From positions 1 through 64,000 of the forward strand of contig JAHREC010000030.1 in assembly GCA_020081605.1 (NCBI GenBank): a stretch of 64,000 nucleotides of DNA. Direction: 5' to 3'. The stretch's first letter is position 1, and every line of letters starts with the position of its first letter. The notes under the pieces are model-generated. The model saw nothing but the letters and a program-made list of their open reading frames with translations. It was not told the origin of the DNA and made no database searches. The position numbers and the translations under genes are program-made. Of the stretch, positions 11,730 to 24,430 are shown piece by piece. The DNA is from Albifimbria verrucaria (lineage: Eukaryota > Ascomycota > Sordariomycetes > Hypocreales > Stachybotryaceae).

Positions 11730-13505
11730 TTACAGCTCCTCCCTCACCTCCTTAGCCTTAGCCTTAGCCTGGGCCTCGGTTTCAGCGACCTTCTGCTTCG
11801 CAGCTTCGCCACCCAGGTTCAACTGGTGAGCTACCCAGTTCCAACCGTCCCTAGCGGCTTCACCAAGCTTGGCAAAGACTGTTCCAGCAGGTGTAGAGGT
11901 ACCGTAGCGGAAGTAGGTAGCCTGCTTACGAGCCTGAGCCTTCAAGTCCTCGAGCTTGGAACCCTGAGGAACAGGAACGCCATAGCTGTCTAGATACGCT
12001 TTGAGTTCGGTCTCTGTCCATGTGTCAAAGGCGTTCTGCTTGGCGGAATCGGTAGCGGAGGCGAGGTAGCTTGTAACCGATGCATAGTTGGAGCCACCAG
12101 CGCTCGAGGCTGAGGCGTAAGCCGACTGTGCAGCGCTCACAAGCTCATCTCGGGTGGCATCCTTCTTTTGAGCAGCCACCTTGGCAGCCGCATCGCCATT
12201 CTGGGCCAGATACTTCTTGAGGTTCTCATAACTAAAATCATCAAAGGTCCACGCATTCCAACCTGAAGCAGCCTTGTGCGAGTTCTTCCTCACGAGAGCA
12301 CGAAGCTGATCCTTGTTCGAGGCGTGAGGGACGGAACGCCACGCGCATCAAGGTAAGCCTTCAGGCGACTCTCGGACCATGTATCAACGACCTTGTTGAA
12401 GGCGTCTTGCGCAGCCAGCGAGGCGCTGTCTGTTGCCTTTGCGTACTGGTTCTGTGCGTTGGAGGTGGCAGCGCCAAATGCGCTCGAGGCACTTGATGCA
12501 ACGGTGTCACCCAAAATATCAGCGCGGTGCTTTCGAACCAGAGCACGAAGTTCGTTGGCCTTGGTGCCCTGGGGTACAGGAATGCCGTTCTTGTCGCAGA
12601 ACTCCTTGAGCTGGGACTCTCCCCAAGCATCAATAATCATGTCAGTAAGGGTGGCATACGCAGACTGCGCGCTGGCTGTGGCGCTGGCCGCCTGGTCTTG
12701 AGCCCTCAAGTAAGCTAGACGAGAGTTACGACGAACTGATGCGACGAGCTTGTCCCGCGTAGAGGGTTGGGGTGCCGGGAACCCGTGGGTATCTAGCCAC
12801 TCCTTGAGATCGGACTCAGACCAGGTCTCGTACAGCCAGTTACCAGGATACGCTGTGGTCTCGCCCACTCGCTTCGCAATAGTTTCGTAGTTCGATCGCG
12901 CCTTCTGAAGAACAGTGTCTCGCTGACGAGGTTGGGGTACTGCGAAAGCGAAAGATTAGCGACTTGCAAGCTTGTGTCCATGAGGCAGAATGGTCATACC
13001 AGGGATTTTGTGCTTGTCACAGAAAGCCTTAAGCTGACTGTCAGTCCAGGTATCGAGAATCCAATCCTTGACGCTCGTCCAAGCGTTGAATGCACCCTCC
13101 TCCGTCTCGTACCAATTAGCCTTAACCTGAGAGAGTAGACTATCTTTGGCTTGCTGGGCCTCAGAATTGACCTGATGACCCTTGCCCTGCAAATAAGAGC
13201 TTAGCTGGGCGGTGTCCCAGCTTTGGTATGGCTCTACGACAGCGGCGTTCCAATTCTTCTCAACCAAAGCCTCGAGATCTTTGCGGTCAGCTGGGGTTGG
13301 GTAGGGGATGTTGTTGTCGGAAAGCCAGCGTTCAAGCTCTGTTTCGTGCCACTTATTGTATACTAATGCAAGAAAGAACAAAGGTCAGCAGCCATCGGTC
13401 ATAGATTTGGAGTTAACAAACCAGCCTTGCTCCCGGGAACCAGTTATTGGCGGCGACGCCACAAACGGCGAGGCCTGTGGTCAGGAGAACACCGAAGTGC
13501 TTCAT
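11730..13505 (-). CDS. msc1: Ish1/Msc1 stress-response repeat protein
   Basis: About 552 aa restored from three exons (13505-13422, 13362-13000, 12939-11730). A signal peptide (MKHFGVLLTTGLAVCGVAA) is followed by at least five Ish1 repeats of the form W-[ST]-x-[ST]-x-L-K-x-[WFY]-L/C-D with a V/IP(V/Q)P core, for example TWSESDLKEWLDTHGFPAPQ and TWTDSQLKAFCDKHKIP. The C-terminal tail is Ala/Lys-rich. Relatives are S. pombe Ish1 (nuclear-envelope stress protein) and yeast Msc1; the molecular role is poorly defined. Frame breaks near 12332 and in the CCCGGG run near 13433 are single missing bases; the second restores SKAVYNKW across intron 1. Confidence 0.88.
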
Positions 13506-14987
13506 GTTGACAGCGTTCGCAAGAAATCTCTGCAAGATCAACTAAAGGTGGTGCTTGGATAGTGTAATGTACTCCTCTCCTCTTAAAGGCGGGAAAGTAA
13601 GGTAACGCAGAATGCAAGATGGTGGGGATGAGCTTGCTACCCAAGCGTACAATGTGCTCTCTTGAATCAGAAAGCGTGGGATGTTTAGTAGAAATAGGAA
13701 GAGGAGATGCAGGAGAAGAGAAGAAAGTCCAGAGGTGAGGTCAAAGGACATGTGGAAGTTTCATAGGTAGGCAGATGAGCATGAGCAGTCCAAGGCACAG
13801 GGTTCTGGTGGGAGCACGGAAAATCCATCACGTCACTGATTGTCGTTTGCACAGCTACTTGGTCCTTCTGTACTGACACGCCAGGCTAACCCCCAGGTGT
13901 GTACCGAACTTGGAAGTAGGTGTTGGCCATGGCGACCCAAGCTTATTGTGAATTCTTGTCTCAATAGATCTGCTCTCAATGGTCACTTATCTTAAGCACA
14001 ACGTCATCAAATCATGACGCCTTCGGGTTCACAGCCAACGTTCCTAATCGGTGGCCCTGCTAACCACGCCCAGCTAGCACGGCTCATCGTGCGCATGTAC
14101 CTAACCCTTTGCCATTACAAGTGGTTCTTCATCTTACAAGCTAGGCAGCATATATGACCCGATTATTGCACAACTAGCTAGGGTATCACTTATGTAGGAG
14201 CCTTTCACAGTAGATCTACCATCCAGTGCGGCAACGTGATGATGATGATTATGATTATGATGATGATGATGGCTTGATGGGGAATTTACAAAGATTCTGA
14301 GTAGCCATGTAGGCTTCTCCACATAGCCTGCCTGTGCTTCATTATTGGGAGCTCTTTCATTTTCCATTACTGTGCATGTGAAACCAATAAGGTATCTAGC
14401 TAGATGACGTAGAAATGACATAAGCTTTTAGCAGAGGACTTCGGCTGAACGTTGTCCCGTTGGGCGTGGCTTGCCATATCAATCGTGACCGGTTGAACAG
14501 CTCGTAATGCGGAAGATTGCAAATGCGTGCAGGCCATGGTTGGGCATGAAAAGTTCCGAGATACAAACAAATAAGCTTATGATTTTTATTAAAAATCTTC
14601 ACACGTGTTACGTTGCTGATACGTTAGAATTGCAGTTTACTCAATTTGATCTCACTCGTTCGTATCGTAATTCCACCAGAAGGGGGCTTACAAAGCTCCG
14701 TCCTTATAAATTAGTTCGTTGGGTCGGGTTATCAGTGCTGGAGGTGAGGTGGGCATGTCCAGCACGCTACTGTACCATACATAAGCACTTGAGGGATTCT
14801 TCGGGAAGGAGCCATGTTCGGCTCAATTCTGCTGGTTTGCCATCTAGGGACAAGAGATGCGGAATAGTATTACAAGCGTTTCTATATCGGCTTCGTATAC
14901 CCCCTACGATACCATTTCCTTAGGTAGCTATGCTCAGCAGTACACAGCCCAACTTGTGGTTGGCTTGAACAAAGGATAGCAGCAAGA
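13506..14987. other. 1.5 kb intergenic region
   Basis: Upstream of the Msc1-like gene and downstream of RPT5. It contains an ATG/ATT microsatellite and a 138-codon open frame at 14507-14923 without family features. I see no supported gene. Confidence 0.5.
14237..14272. repeat. ATG/ATT microsatellite
   Basis: Imperfect GATGATGATTATGATTATGA-type trinucleotide repeat of about 36 bp in intergenic DNA. Confidence 0.8.
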
Positions 14988-16495
14988 CTATGCGTAGAAA
15001 TTGACAGTCTGTAGACGTAAGTTAGCCATGGGATTCTACGCAACATGCCGACTCTGCAGATTGAACTTACATCCTTCTTCTTGGCCTGTACCTCGGCAAT
15101 GGCATCCACGTAATGCTCGTGCCCAATCTTGTTCTTTCCAGACCGTAGAGCAATCATACCAGCCTCTACACATACAGCCTTGAGCATGGCTCCACCAAAT
15201 TCATCTGTACTGCGCGCCAGCTCTCCCCAATTAACTGCGTCGTCCACCTTCATCTTGCGAGAATGGATTCGAAGGATTTGGGCGCGAGCCTCCTCATTTG
15301 GTAGTGGGAATTCGATCTTACGATCCAGGCGGCCTGACCTAAGTAGGGCAGGATCCAGCACATCCACACGGTTTGTTGCCGCCAGAACCTTGATGCGGTC
15401 GTCGGAAGCAAATCCGTCAAGCTGATTCAAAAGTTCCAGCATGGTTCGTTGTACCTCTCGGTCACCACTCTTCTCGCTATCGAATCGCTTCGTTCCCACC
15501 GCGTCAAGTTCGTCAATGAAGATGATAGCTGGTGCCTTTTCTTTAGCCAGCGCGAAACAGTCACGTACCAGCTTGGCACCGTCACCGATGAACATCTGCA
15601 CAAGCTGAGGTCCAGCCAACTTCAAGAACGTGGCATCAGTCTGGGCAGCGCAAGCCCTAGCGAGCAGCGTCTTGCCAGTTCCGGGAGGGCCATACATCAG
15701 GGCTCCTATCTTCGCGTTAGTTTTACCCTCTTAGGATCTTATCGCCGTCGAACACTTTAGCATGCTGTCTTACCCTTCGGTGCCTTGATACCAATCTTCT
15801 TGAAGCGTTCTGCCTCCTTCATCGGCCAGACAATAGCCTCAACAAGCTCCTCAATTTGCTTGTCCAGGCCGCCGACGTCCGTGTATTGCTCCGTAGGCTT
15901 CTCGTCAACCTCCATGGCCTTGACACGACTGTCGTACTCGGCAGGAGAGTGTCCAGAATAAGGTAGGAGTCTTTGTTGACACCGATGAGGTCACCAGGTT
16001 TGAGCTTGTCCGAGTCCACTAAGCCGATGAGAGGTAAAAAGATGGTTTGCCGTGTAGAAGTCTTGATAACCGCAGATTTGCCTACTCTCGTGGCATCCAA
16101 ATCGATGTTTGCGCCCTCTTCCGATGATTCGGCAGTAGGGTCAAGATCTAGCAGTTCAACGACATTACCTACCAAGTAAGGTAGTTGCCGGTTGTTGGCG
16201 ATTTTATCCACGTTGTCCTTGATCTTCTCCCCATCGTGGCCTTCTCATGTGACAACCTCGACAGTTCACTTTTCATAATTCGTGAGTCATTCTCAAGAAG
16301 CCTCTTCCGAGTTTGAATGTCCTGTGTGCTGAGGCTAAGAATTTCATCGTCGAGGATATCGTCCTCCTCCTGCTCAGCCTCGTTCATCTCGGCATCTCCG
16401 TCTGCGCCCTTGTTATCCTTCTTGTTGTCATTTTCTCTCTTCTTATCGTCCTTGTCCCTGCGGTCGAGATCGTCGAGTTCTTCGAGTGTAGACAT
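14988..16495 (-). CDS. rpt5: 26S proteasome regulatory ATPase RPT5 (PSMC3)
   Basis: AAA+ subunit of the 19S base ring that unfolds substrates and docks on the 20S core. Three exons (16495-15774, 15705-15071, 15008-14988) give about 459 aa. Features in order: acidic N-terminus and coiled coil, OB domain, Walker A GPPGTGKT, Walker [12 protein letters not shown], and the arginine finger region [14 protein letters not shown]. The last exon is only 21 nt and encodes TVNFYA. It supplies the hydrophobic-Tyr-any HbYX tail that opens the core gate, which confirms the final splice. The start is [11 protein letters not shown], as in orthologues. Frame breaks near 15951 and 16231 are single missing bases. 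Confidence 0.95.
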
Positions 16496-17226
16496 GATCA
16501 CGACTCTTCAGGTGAGGGTGGACCTCGAGTGCTAGCTGCTGGAACGTAAGTCGAGAGAGGCTCGAAATAGGGTTGAAAGAAGTTATCCGCAAGCCGAATA
16601 TAAGACTCGAGAAGAACAAGATATATGTCGTGTTCTCGAGCCTCGATCGTGTGGTGCTGTCTTGTGGTTATGTGGTTGATCGGTGCAAGATGTTGCATGC
16701 AGCAGGTAGCGCAAGCTACATACGTCGAAGCTACTAAGGTCGCCGTAGCCACCAGGCAGGGAGTCGCGCGTAATCGAGCCTGCTTACCTTAGGTAGCAAG
16801 CATGGGCCCGCCTAATGAGTGATCCAAGTCACTCGGTACCAGCATGTACGCGAAGGCTCCACGGTGCTCAGGGTGCCTAGGACTTTACACCTACAACCCG
16901 CTATCTCTCTACCTGGAAAAAACTTACGGACTTTAGTTAACCCGAAGCGGCTTTTGGGCCAAATGGCTCCACCATTGAAGGGGATGTACCTGCGTCTGAA
17001 CAGATACTGGCTTGCATGGTGTAATTTAGCTTAGTGCCTAAGTACCTATTCGCTTAGTCCAAGTTGTAAGTTACTGTTCTCAATCGTTAGTGGTTTGGTA
17101 GCAGAACGTCTCTGGATTTTTTCTAACCTCCCAATTTAACCAACACTTCAAGCAAGTCAAGTATGTTCGCATGCTCCTTGTAACGTCTCTAATAAAAACT
17201 TCCGGGGTTGTACTGACAGTTACAGA
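16496..17226. other. divergent promoter region between RPT5 and MRPL11
   Basis: About 730 bp shared upstream region of two divergent housekeeping genes. A possible 5' UTR intron of the right-hand gene ends at TTACAG just before its ATG. No coding evidence and no clear proteasome-element motif noted. Confidence 0.5.
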
Positions 17227-18248
17227 ATGACGCGACGGATGGCATGGGCAACCGGGTCATGCCTACGCCAACTGACGTGCGAGCGAGGTGTTGTCCGAAC
17301 TCGTTTACCTTACGCTGTTCGAAGTTTCTCCATGGCAACACCACAATATGCGACTATTGCGACCGCACAGAATGGCTTGAGACTACCTGTCGACCACACG
17401 CCTGCGTCTAAACCTCCGAGTGCGCGACCCGTCGAGACACGAAAGAGCCAGCTCATCCGCACCTACACCTCTCTATTAAGATCATCGCCCCTTATCCTGT
17501 TCTTCCAACACAGCAATCTTACTGCTGTTGAATGGGCAGCGGTTCGAAGAGAGCTTAAGAAAGCATTGGAAGCTGTTCCGGCTCCTCTAAGTTCAGCTGG
17601 GACTGAGAACGTGAATCTTGCGAGCCATGTGCAGATCCAGGTCCTCCGAACCAATATGTTCAAGGTAGCCCTGAAGATCACCGAGTTCCACGACCCTGAA
17701 GCTGCCGCTACACTCGCTACTACTCCTCGCACTACACATGGGCCCCTTGTTCACGATCTTTCCAAGGCCGCTTACGAGGCAACCCGCGGCAGGGAGCTTC
17801 CCAAGATTCTGCATTTGCACAGTTGGAGCCACTCATGATTGGGCCTATGGCTGCTCTGGTCCTCCCTGCTCTGTCTACCGCTCACTTAGCCGCGGCGCTG
17901 AGCATTCTTTCGCCCGTTCCTGGCAAATTCCCGGCGCCAGCGAGGAAAAAGAACCCAGGGTACTATGATCCGACGTGTCAGGAGGGACTAGCCAAGCTTC
18001 TTTTGGTAGGAGGGCGTATTGAGGGCAAGATATTCGATCAGGCCGGAGTCAGCTGGGTGGGCAGTATCGAAGGTGGCCTGGATGGCTTGCGGGCCCAACT
18101 TGTGGCTATACTTCAAGGCGCTGGCCTTGGTATTACCAATGCTCTTGAGGGCGGCAGCCGTAGCCTATGGCTTGCGCTTGAAGGCAGAAAGATACAGTTG
18201 GAGGAAGAAGCGACACCAACCAGTGAAGAAAGCCAAAAGGCTGAGTAA
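17227..18248 (+). CDS. mrpl11: mitochondrial large-subunit ribosomal protein uL10m (MRPL11)
   Basis: About 340 aa restored. The N-terminus is Arg-rich and acid-poor, like a mitochondrial presequence. An L10 domain follows ([40 protein letters not shown]), then a long fungal-specific C-terminal part ([23 protein letters not shown]). By family it forms the stalk base of the mitoribosome. The single frame break near 17804 is repaired by adding an A to an AA run, giving [11 protein letters not shown]. Assignment to MRPL11 rests on domain layout and length, not on a search. Confidence 0.75.
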
Positions 18249-19111
18249 AGCATGTGGTTGTAAAAACACGTGCTGTGGTAGCTGTAGGAATAGCTTTGGG
18301 CCTTGACGAGCTTTAGTAGCGTTGTCGATCTAATGAATATGCGCCCAATGTATACTAAATATGTACATATTCCTTAGTCAGTTTTCTTATATTCAAACAT
18401 TGTGGTGGGATAGATACGGTCGTGTTTTACTGGGGTTCTGAAGCTGAGCCATCTGCAATACCACAACATCTCTACAGCTTTAGTCCTATATCCGCATAGA
18501 GACGTATCTGAAAGAACACCAATCAAAGAAGTAGGTACTTACTCGCCCCTCTCATCGGCACTTCACACATCACTGGCTTTCGGGGGTTGATACACGATTT
18601 GCTTGACATACCTGCTTACCTACTAGGTAGGTAGGTTACTTACCATCGTACCTGCTGCCTAGGTTGGTACCTAGTACCTCACGGATAGAGTGCACGTACC
18701 ACCTTTTTCTCATCTTGGCCTAGAGCCCGCTACCAATCTTATCTATAGTGCACACAGTTCTTTATCGGTACCGTAGCAAGGGCTAGTAGGTACCTACCTA
18801 CATGTTTAAGGGCGCCCCATGGATTTGCGCCCCAGGTAAGGTGAAGCGTGTTGGAAGCTTGAATCAAATCGACGGTAGCGTGTTGCATCCCAGCCGTTTA
18901 CCAACGTCCCGAACGCACCCTACCCCTGGCGCATTTTATCGAGTCCCAAGTACGAGCACACACGATCGATCACACAGAGCACCAACTATTGAGTTTCGCC
19001 AATCTTGCTCTACTCCCCGTTCGCGTCAACGATCATGCCGCGGCGGTAATCATTCCCGACCTTGCACTCTCCTTCGCCTCCCTGAAGCTATCCACGTCAC
19101 GAGCCAGAACC
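18249..19111. other. intergenic region with AGGTA/TACCT repeats
   Basis: About 860 bp between two same-strand genes. It includes a run of TACCTAC/GTAGGTAGG motifs near 18610-18690, annotated separately. No gene seen; a frame open upstream of 19112 lacks an ATG. Confidence 0.5.
18610..18690. repeat. TACCT/AGGTA interspersed repeat cluster
   Basis: Clustered and partly palindromic copies of CCTACTAGGTAGGTAGG and GGTACCTAGTACC. The same motif family recurs at 24165-24180, 38892-38945, 39111-39160 and 39512-39627, always in intergenic DNA. Confidence 0.65.
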
Positions 19112-19870
19112 ATGGACTTCGCTCCGTATCAGTCCTCCCCACCCGAACATTCTCGAGTCGCGTCTCCTGAACATGGCGGCGGTATCGCATCCCCAAGAGG
19201 ATCATCTGATTTCCGCCGACCCTTCTCCCTAAAGCAGCCCGCCACCATTGCAACATCCTCAACCCCAGAGGGGCTGGACTGGCTTCGATGGGCAGACAAG
19301 TAATTGGGTGGGCGCTTCAAGCTCATCCCCGTACGCTGCTGGCCATAGTAGCAGGCCAACTACCATGCCTGGCGCGTATCCTGCAGCTGAGGTCAGCGAG
19401 TTCGACACCAGCCTCGGTCTGCGACTCGATTACGAGGCCTGCCTCGCATATCTAGCATTCCCTCCGCTCGGAGCTATTGTCCTCCTCATTCTTGAGCGCA
19501 ATAGTGATTATGTGAGGTATGTCAATTGAATACCATCGTGCCGCTATATCATCAGTAGGGGCAACTTAAAACAGGATCAACTAACGGGCGCGTGACTCTA
19601 GGTTTCATGCTTGGCAATCCGCTCTCTTATTCACTTCTGTCATGGTCTTTCATCTAGTTTTCTCTTGGTCACTCTTCCTCAGTTGGCTCTTCTTTATCGC
19701 CGACCTAATTCTGATTGGCTTGCTTTCTTACAAGGCCTACAAAGATGCTGATATATTGGATCGGTAATGGTTCCACAAATTGTCCAGCGCGTAGACCAAC
19801 CACTAACGTTTACAGATTCGAGGTCCCTTTCTTTGGAAGATTGGCAAGTAGGTTCCTAGATGACGAGTAA
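19112..19870 (+). CDS. DUF4870/Tic20-like small membrane protein
   Basis: Three exons (19112-19516, 19602-19763, 19816-19870), about 206 aa. The N-terminus is Ser/Pro-rich and disordered. Three to four hydrophobic helices follow: YEACLAYLAFPPLGAIVLLI, then across intron 1 FHAWQSALLFTSVMVFHLV, then WLFFIADLILIGLLSYKAY. The HAWQ-SALLF motif after the first helix is characteristic of DUF4870/Tic20-like proteins found in bacteria and fungi. Function is unknown. The frame break near 19265 reflects one extra or two missing bases in a CCCCAGAGGGG stretch. Splice sites are canonical and restore DYVR-FHAW and DILDR-FEVP. Confidence 0.75.
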
Positions 19871-20373
19871 TACTACTGGCTAAGATATAAGTACCTTTGT
19901 CCTGGCGTCGGCATTCTTGTCCTCTACCGATAGCGAACTATTGAGCATGCATTTATACCCCATTATCGTCTTTTTTCTCTCTCTCGCAACGTCTTTCTTT
20001 TATAAGGCAAACCATGATTCTCTTTAGTTGTGGAGTTGATGAAACTTCGCTCAGGTTATGTCCATTTTGTCTTCTCTCCTTGAATGTCCGGTTTCAACAC
20101 TGGTTCTACTGTAGAAAAGCTGCTTGCAACGCAGGCACATACGGTCTGAGACGCTCTGAATATTTGTATAATATAAGAGACTTTAATTTCGCCCAGAGAA
20201 GTGGATAAAGAGAGTTAAGATCACCAGGAACGGTCTTTAGAATTAAACATCTGAGTGCTCTGCTATGGCGCCACGTCTGCATGGGATTGATAATGCGTAG
20301 GGAGATGACAGGACTTCATCTCTTTGTAGTTTTATATTGAGTACGCTACCCTACTTCTGTCGTTACAGAGAGC
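19871..20373. other. convergent intergenic region
   Basis: About 500 bp of 3' flanks between the DUF4870 gene and TRL1. No feature supported. Confidence 0.5.
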
Positions 20374-22808
20374 TCATCTTGACAATACACCTTTCACGGA
20401 GCCTTTCAAGGTGGGCATATCCTCAAATACGACTTCATGGATATTGTTGTCGCCTGTAGTTCCTGCGTCAAGCCACTTGGCAAGTAAATCGTTGCTCTCC
20501 TTGGGCTTCACTGAGCCATCGCGGGTTCCTACAGTTATATGAGCTACGCGATTCACGCACTCCCATTTTTCTTCATCGTTGGCAAGACGCACGACAATCG
20601 CCATGATACGATCATCATACACAACCTTTAAGTCTTATTAGCAAAGGCAAAGTGGGGAGCATAAGCCGACAATGAAGCCCTACTTACTCGTTCAAGCAAC
20701 ACGTCGCACTCGCCGAGTTGTGCGTTGGTGCCCCGGCTTCTGAGTGACACGTGACATAGCGCTGCCAAAGCTCAGGACGCTCTTTCGATGTTGCTCGGTG
20801 CATCAAAGTCACATGAAATTTGGGCTGCACGCGACGTGTCTGTTTCAGCTGCTTGAAGAACCGGGATTTCTCTGCGTCAAGCTTGTCGAAAGCCTTGTCC
20901 AGGATGGCGTTTATTTGTTGGCTGGGTACATCGACCGACATATATTCCAGTTGCTGTTTCTTCTTCTGGGGCTCTTGTTTGCTGTCCTTGGCCTTTTACC
21001 ACGGTCCGGGATATCATGCTTGAGTTCTGGTCGATAACCCATAGAGGCCTCAATGGCAGCGTCAAGTTGTTCGGCAGACGGAACTTCCTTGATTAAGTTA
21101 GGGAAGAAACGATTTAGTTCTATCACGGTCGTCTCGAGATTTTGGCGGCTACCTGTCGTCGGGTCGAGATCTATGATAACGTCGAAGCCATCGTCTGGGC
21201 GATTGTGTGGGTCGCATGGCTCGAATCTATTGATAAAGCCTTCCATCACTGCAATGAACTTGGCCTGATCTGTGGCAGCGTGGATCGTCTGGTGATTATC
21301 ACCACGTTCTATAACCCTCTGGCGCGTAACTCGGCGAATTTCATCGATGGACTCCTCGTCGTGCTTGAAGTTCAGACAAACCAGTTTAGCGGTGGCATGC
21401 TGGAGCTTCACATCAGTGATGATTTGCTTTCTTTCGTGTCGTTGTGCGTTGTTTCGATCTGCTATGACGGCAGGCTTACTTTTTAATTCGTCTAGCACTG
21501 CTTTCGTAAATCTAGGTGGGCGGTTTTTTCCCGTGATATTATCATTTTGAATGTGCCCCCATCCGAATAGATGTGTCAACGACAAAGCAATGGTGGTCTT
21601 TCCGCAGCCAATAGTTGCTATGGGACATAGGATGACATCGCTAGTGACATCGGGCATGATAAGAGGATCACTGCCCTCCATATTAGCAGCATCTGCTCCG
21701 TTAAGGTTCTTGAATTTTAGAAAATCGTTTCGCAAGGTGATGATGCCATGATTCTGGTTGTACAACTGACCGAGTTTCGGGTCCGATGCTAGGCGTTTCC
21801 GTGCGTACAGTAAATATTCTTCCGTAATTTTGGCGTGCTTCTTGTACTTGGGTTGCCTGCCAGCGATCATGGCCTTTGTACATTCTCGCCATTGGCGGTA
21901 CATGAGGTAGGGCTCCTCAAACTTGTATTTGAAGAACCAGTCGTGATATGGAAGCGATCCAGGGTCGAGACTCATCCTGCAGCGAATGACAAATCCCTCT
22001 ACATCGCGGCCGTCATGGGCCCCAGTTTCCGCAACTTCTTCAAGAAATGATTTGACTTTCTGCACGTCGTCCATGACTATGAGACCCGTCTTACGGAAAC
22101 CCCATTGATCAGCAAACTCCTGAACAAACTGACTCGGGTAGGTGGTGAAGACTGGGAGGTTGAGATTGATTCCGTGAAGATACAGACCCGCCTTGTCGGG
22201 GCCGTAGGCAAGAATATGCTCCTCGAAACTGTCATCACATAGCTCGGCAACCGCCGTGGCATTGCGTTTGCGAAGCTCCTCGCTAAGTCCGCCTTGGTCT
22301 TCCCAACTGCAGCCAGCTGCTGTTCCAATCGCACCTCTCCAGCACTGGCATGGCTTAGCTGGACGTCGCTGCGGTCACCCGTGGAGTGTTTACTGCAAAC
22401 GACAAGGGTGTCATCTTCAAGTCCAGCAATGAATATGATGCAGCCATTCTCTTTCAAGGTTAATTCGTATGGGCCTTGGGTGTTGGAAATGATTTTGTCC
22501 CACTTGGTCTCGTTGACCTCATTGACATTGAAAAACTTGTCGTAACCTCTGACGGCAATCTCGGGCTCATTCTTGCTTGTGCGTGTCGTGAATAAGCCGC
22601 GGGCATATGTAGGCAAGTCGGGCCGTTTGTAGTCCCAGTCTTGCATTCTCCAGGAATCAACTTGAATTCCGTCTCGAGAGTTCTTGACGTTAAATGTGGT
22701 CTTCTTGCACGAGAAACCGCCCCGGCGCTTTTCTTTCCTCGCCAACTCAAGGGCTCCCAGCATACGGGAGACCTCGTGAGTGTCTTGTTCCATATAAGGA
22801 GCCTCCAT
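20374..22808 (-). CDS. trl1: fungal tRNA ligase TRL1 (ligase-kinase-CPDase)
   Basis: Joins tRNA exons after intron excision and, in fungi, the HAC1-type mRNA of the unfolded protein response. Two exons (22808-20688, 20625-20374), about 791 aa. Three domains in order: adenylyltransferase with the KENG lysine motif (TLKENGCIIFI, about residue 130), polynucleotide kinase with P-loop IGCGKTT, and cyclic phosphodiesterase with two H-x-T motifs (FHVTLMHR and AHITVGTR). The intron lies between the two CPDase motifs. Frame breaks near 22280, 21000 and 20730 are single losses next to GG, AAAA and GGGG runs. All catalytic motifs are intact, so I treat it as functional. Confidence 0.94.
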
Positions 22809-24430
22809 GATGACTCAAATGGACGATGAACTGTGGAATGGCTGGTATGGGGTTTTTTTTTTCTTTTTGGAGAAAAGAAGTCACGGTTCGTCTTATCTGC
22901 TGCGGTACGCCGTGAACCAGGAAGAGATATCCAGAGGGTCACTGGACTTAGAATATGCTTCTAGGTGGACACGTGCTTTCCAAGCTTTTTGCTTCCTTGA
23001 CTTATTGAACTTCCCGCCCTATTGGGCAAGAGCGTATTCCTCTATTGTTCTTTGGTAGTTTTGTGATTCAGTCGAAATCCACAAAGAGATTGCGAGTGAG
23101 TGATGTAGGAATGTCAACCGTAGATGTCGGGCTGAACTAAGCATACAAAGCCAGCTTCGAATGGGTATGTAGGTTGTGCCAGGTAAGAAAATAGCGGCAG
23201 AGCATGGTACGCTAAATCAGGCAATCAATATAGAGGTAATGATGTGTCATCTGAGTCGTTGATCGCCTGTAGCCTTCGGGAAGATTTATAGAGGAAGATG
23301 TGTGGATTTCTTGGTTAAATGGGTGCTCTAGACCCGTTTGTGTTTGTGCTTGTGCTTACAACCTTTCCTCAGTGCCTTAGAGTCATCTCAATGCCCTTGT
23401 GTGACTCAATGTGGCTGCAAGTGTGCGATTGGCTTTGGCATCAGGTCACAGCATGGGCCCATGATTCTTAGGCTGTGAAGCGGGTCGATGAGGGCATACA
23501 TTAGACTTGGTTAGCCCTGTCATGTGGCGTAGCGGTCAAGGAAGAGCCACGATGGAGCGTGGCTGTGCTTCCTATACCAAGGTACCTTTGGAGACAGCTT
23601 CAAGGATGAAGTACAGGGTGCATTGCCAACGATCGGGAGCTGGGACCAGCATCGACTGTATCCGAGCTCATACAACTACCTAGTCTGTACGATAGAATGG
23701 CATTCTCGCCTCACAGACGCCCAGAACAGTTGGGCTTACAGCAGAGCCATGGGCAAGAGTCATACCGAGGGACATCACACACTGCCCTATAGTCTTTGGC
23801 ATTTGGCGGCGCCTTATTTCTTTTCTTGTTGCTGTCATGCAGTGCAACATTAAACAATACATCTTTCCAGGATATTTCGGGCGTTTTACAATTGAGTCAT
23901 CCGAGGCTTGGAATTCTGGTGAAAGAATCAACGTTAGCATGTTAAGAGGACATGAAACTTGGGTATTATACAATACAGTACCTGAGACACAAGATCCAGA
24001 TATCATACTGGGTACCTACCTACGCATACAAGCTGCAACCGCTGAGTGGTCTCCAGGTCCACCCTACTGCACAGCTTGTAAGAATATTTGAACCCTGACG
24101 TGCTAAGAACCTGCAGGTACCTTAGGTACAAGCTGGAGGTGATGGTTTTGCAATGTTAGGTTAGTACCTAGGTAGGTACTTTGCCACTACCGTGGGATGA
24201 TTAGAGCGACAGGCGTTCAATAGGCTTAGAGATGTACCCTCAAGTACCTCGACTTGAATCATCTCGGCGTCTTTTTTCTCTTTCTTTTCTCCCACTTCTC
24301 TTTTACAGTCTATTACGGTATATTTCATTCAGGATATCACATCACCATTGCATAAACTGTGGAATCATAAACACAACTTATTCCTTTTAAACCACCTTTC
24401 TGTTTCACCACCCGGTCTTAATAATCTACT
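22809..24430. other. 1.6 kb divergent intergenic region
   Basis: Shared upstream region of TRL1 and the ankyrin gene. Only short, feature-poor open frames are present, plus a TAGGTAGGTAC motif near 24165. No RNA gene or hidden exon chain recognised. Confidence 0.45.

Noticed and set aside
14507..14923. 138-codon plus-strand open frame
   Set aside because: No recognisable features; crosses the RPT5 3' flank.
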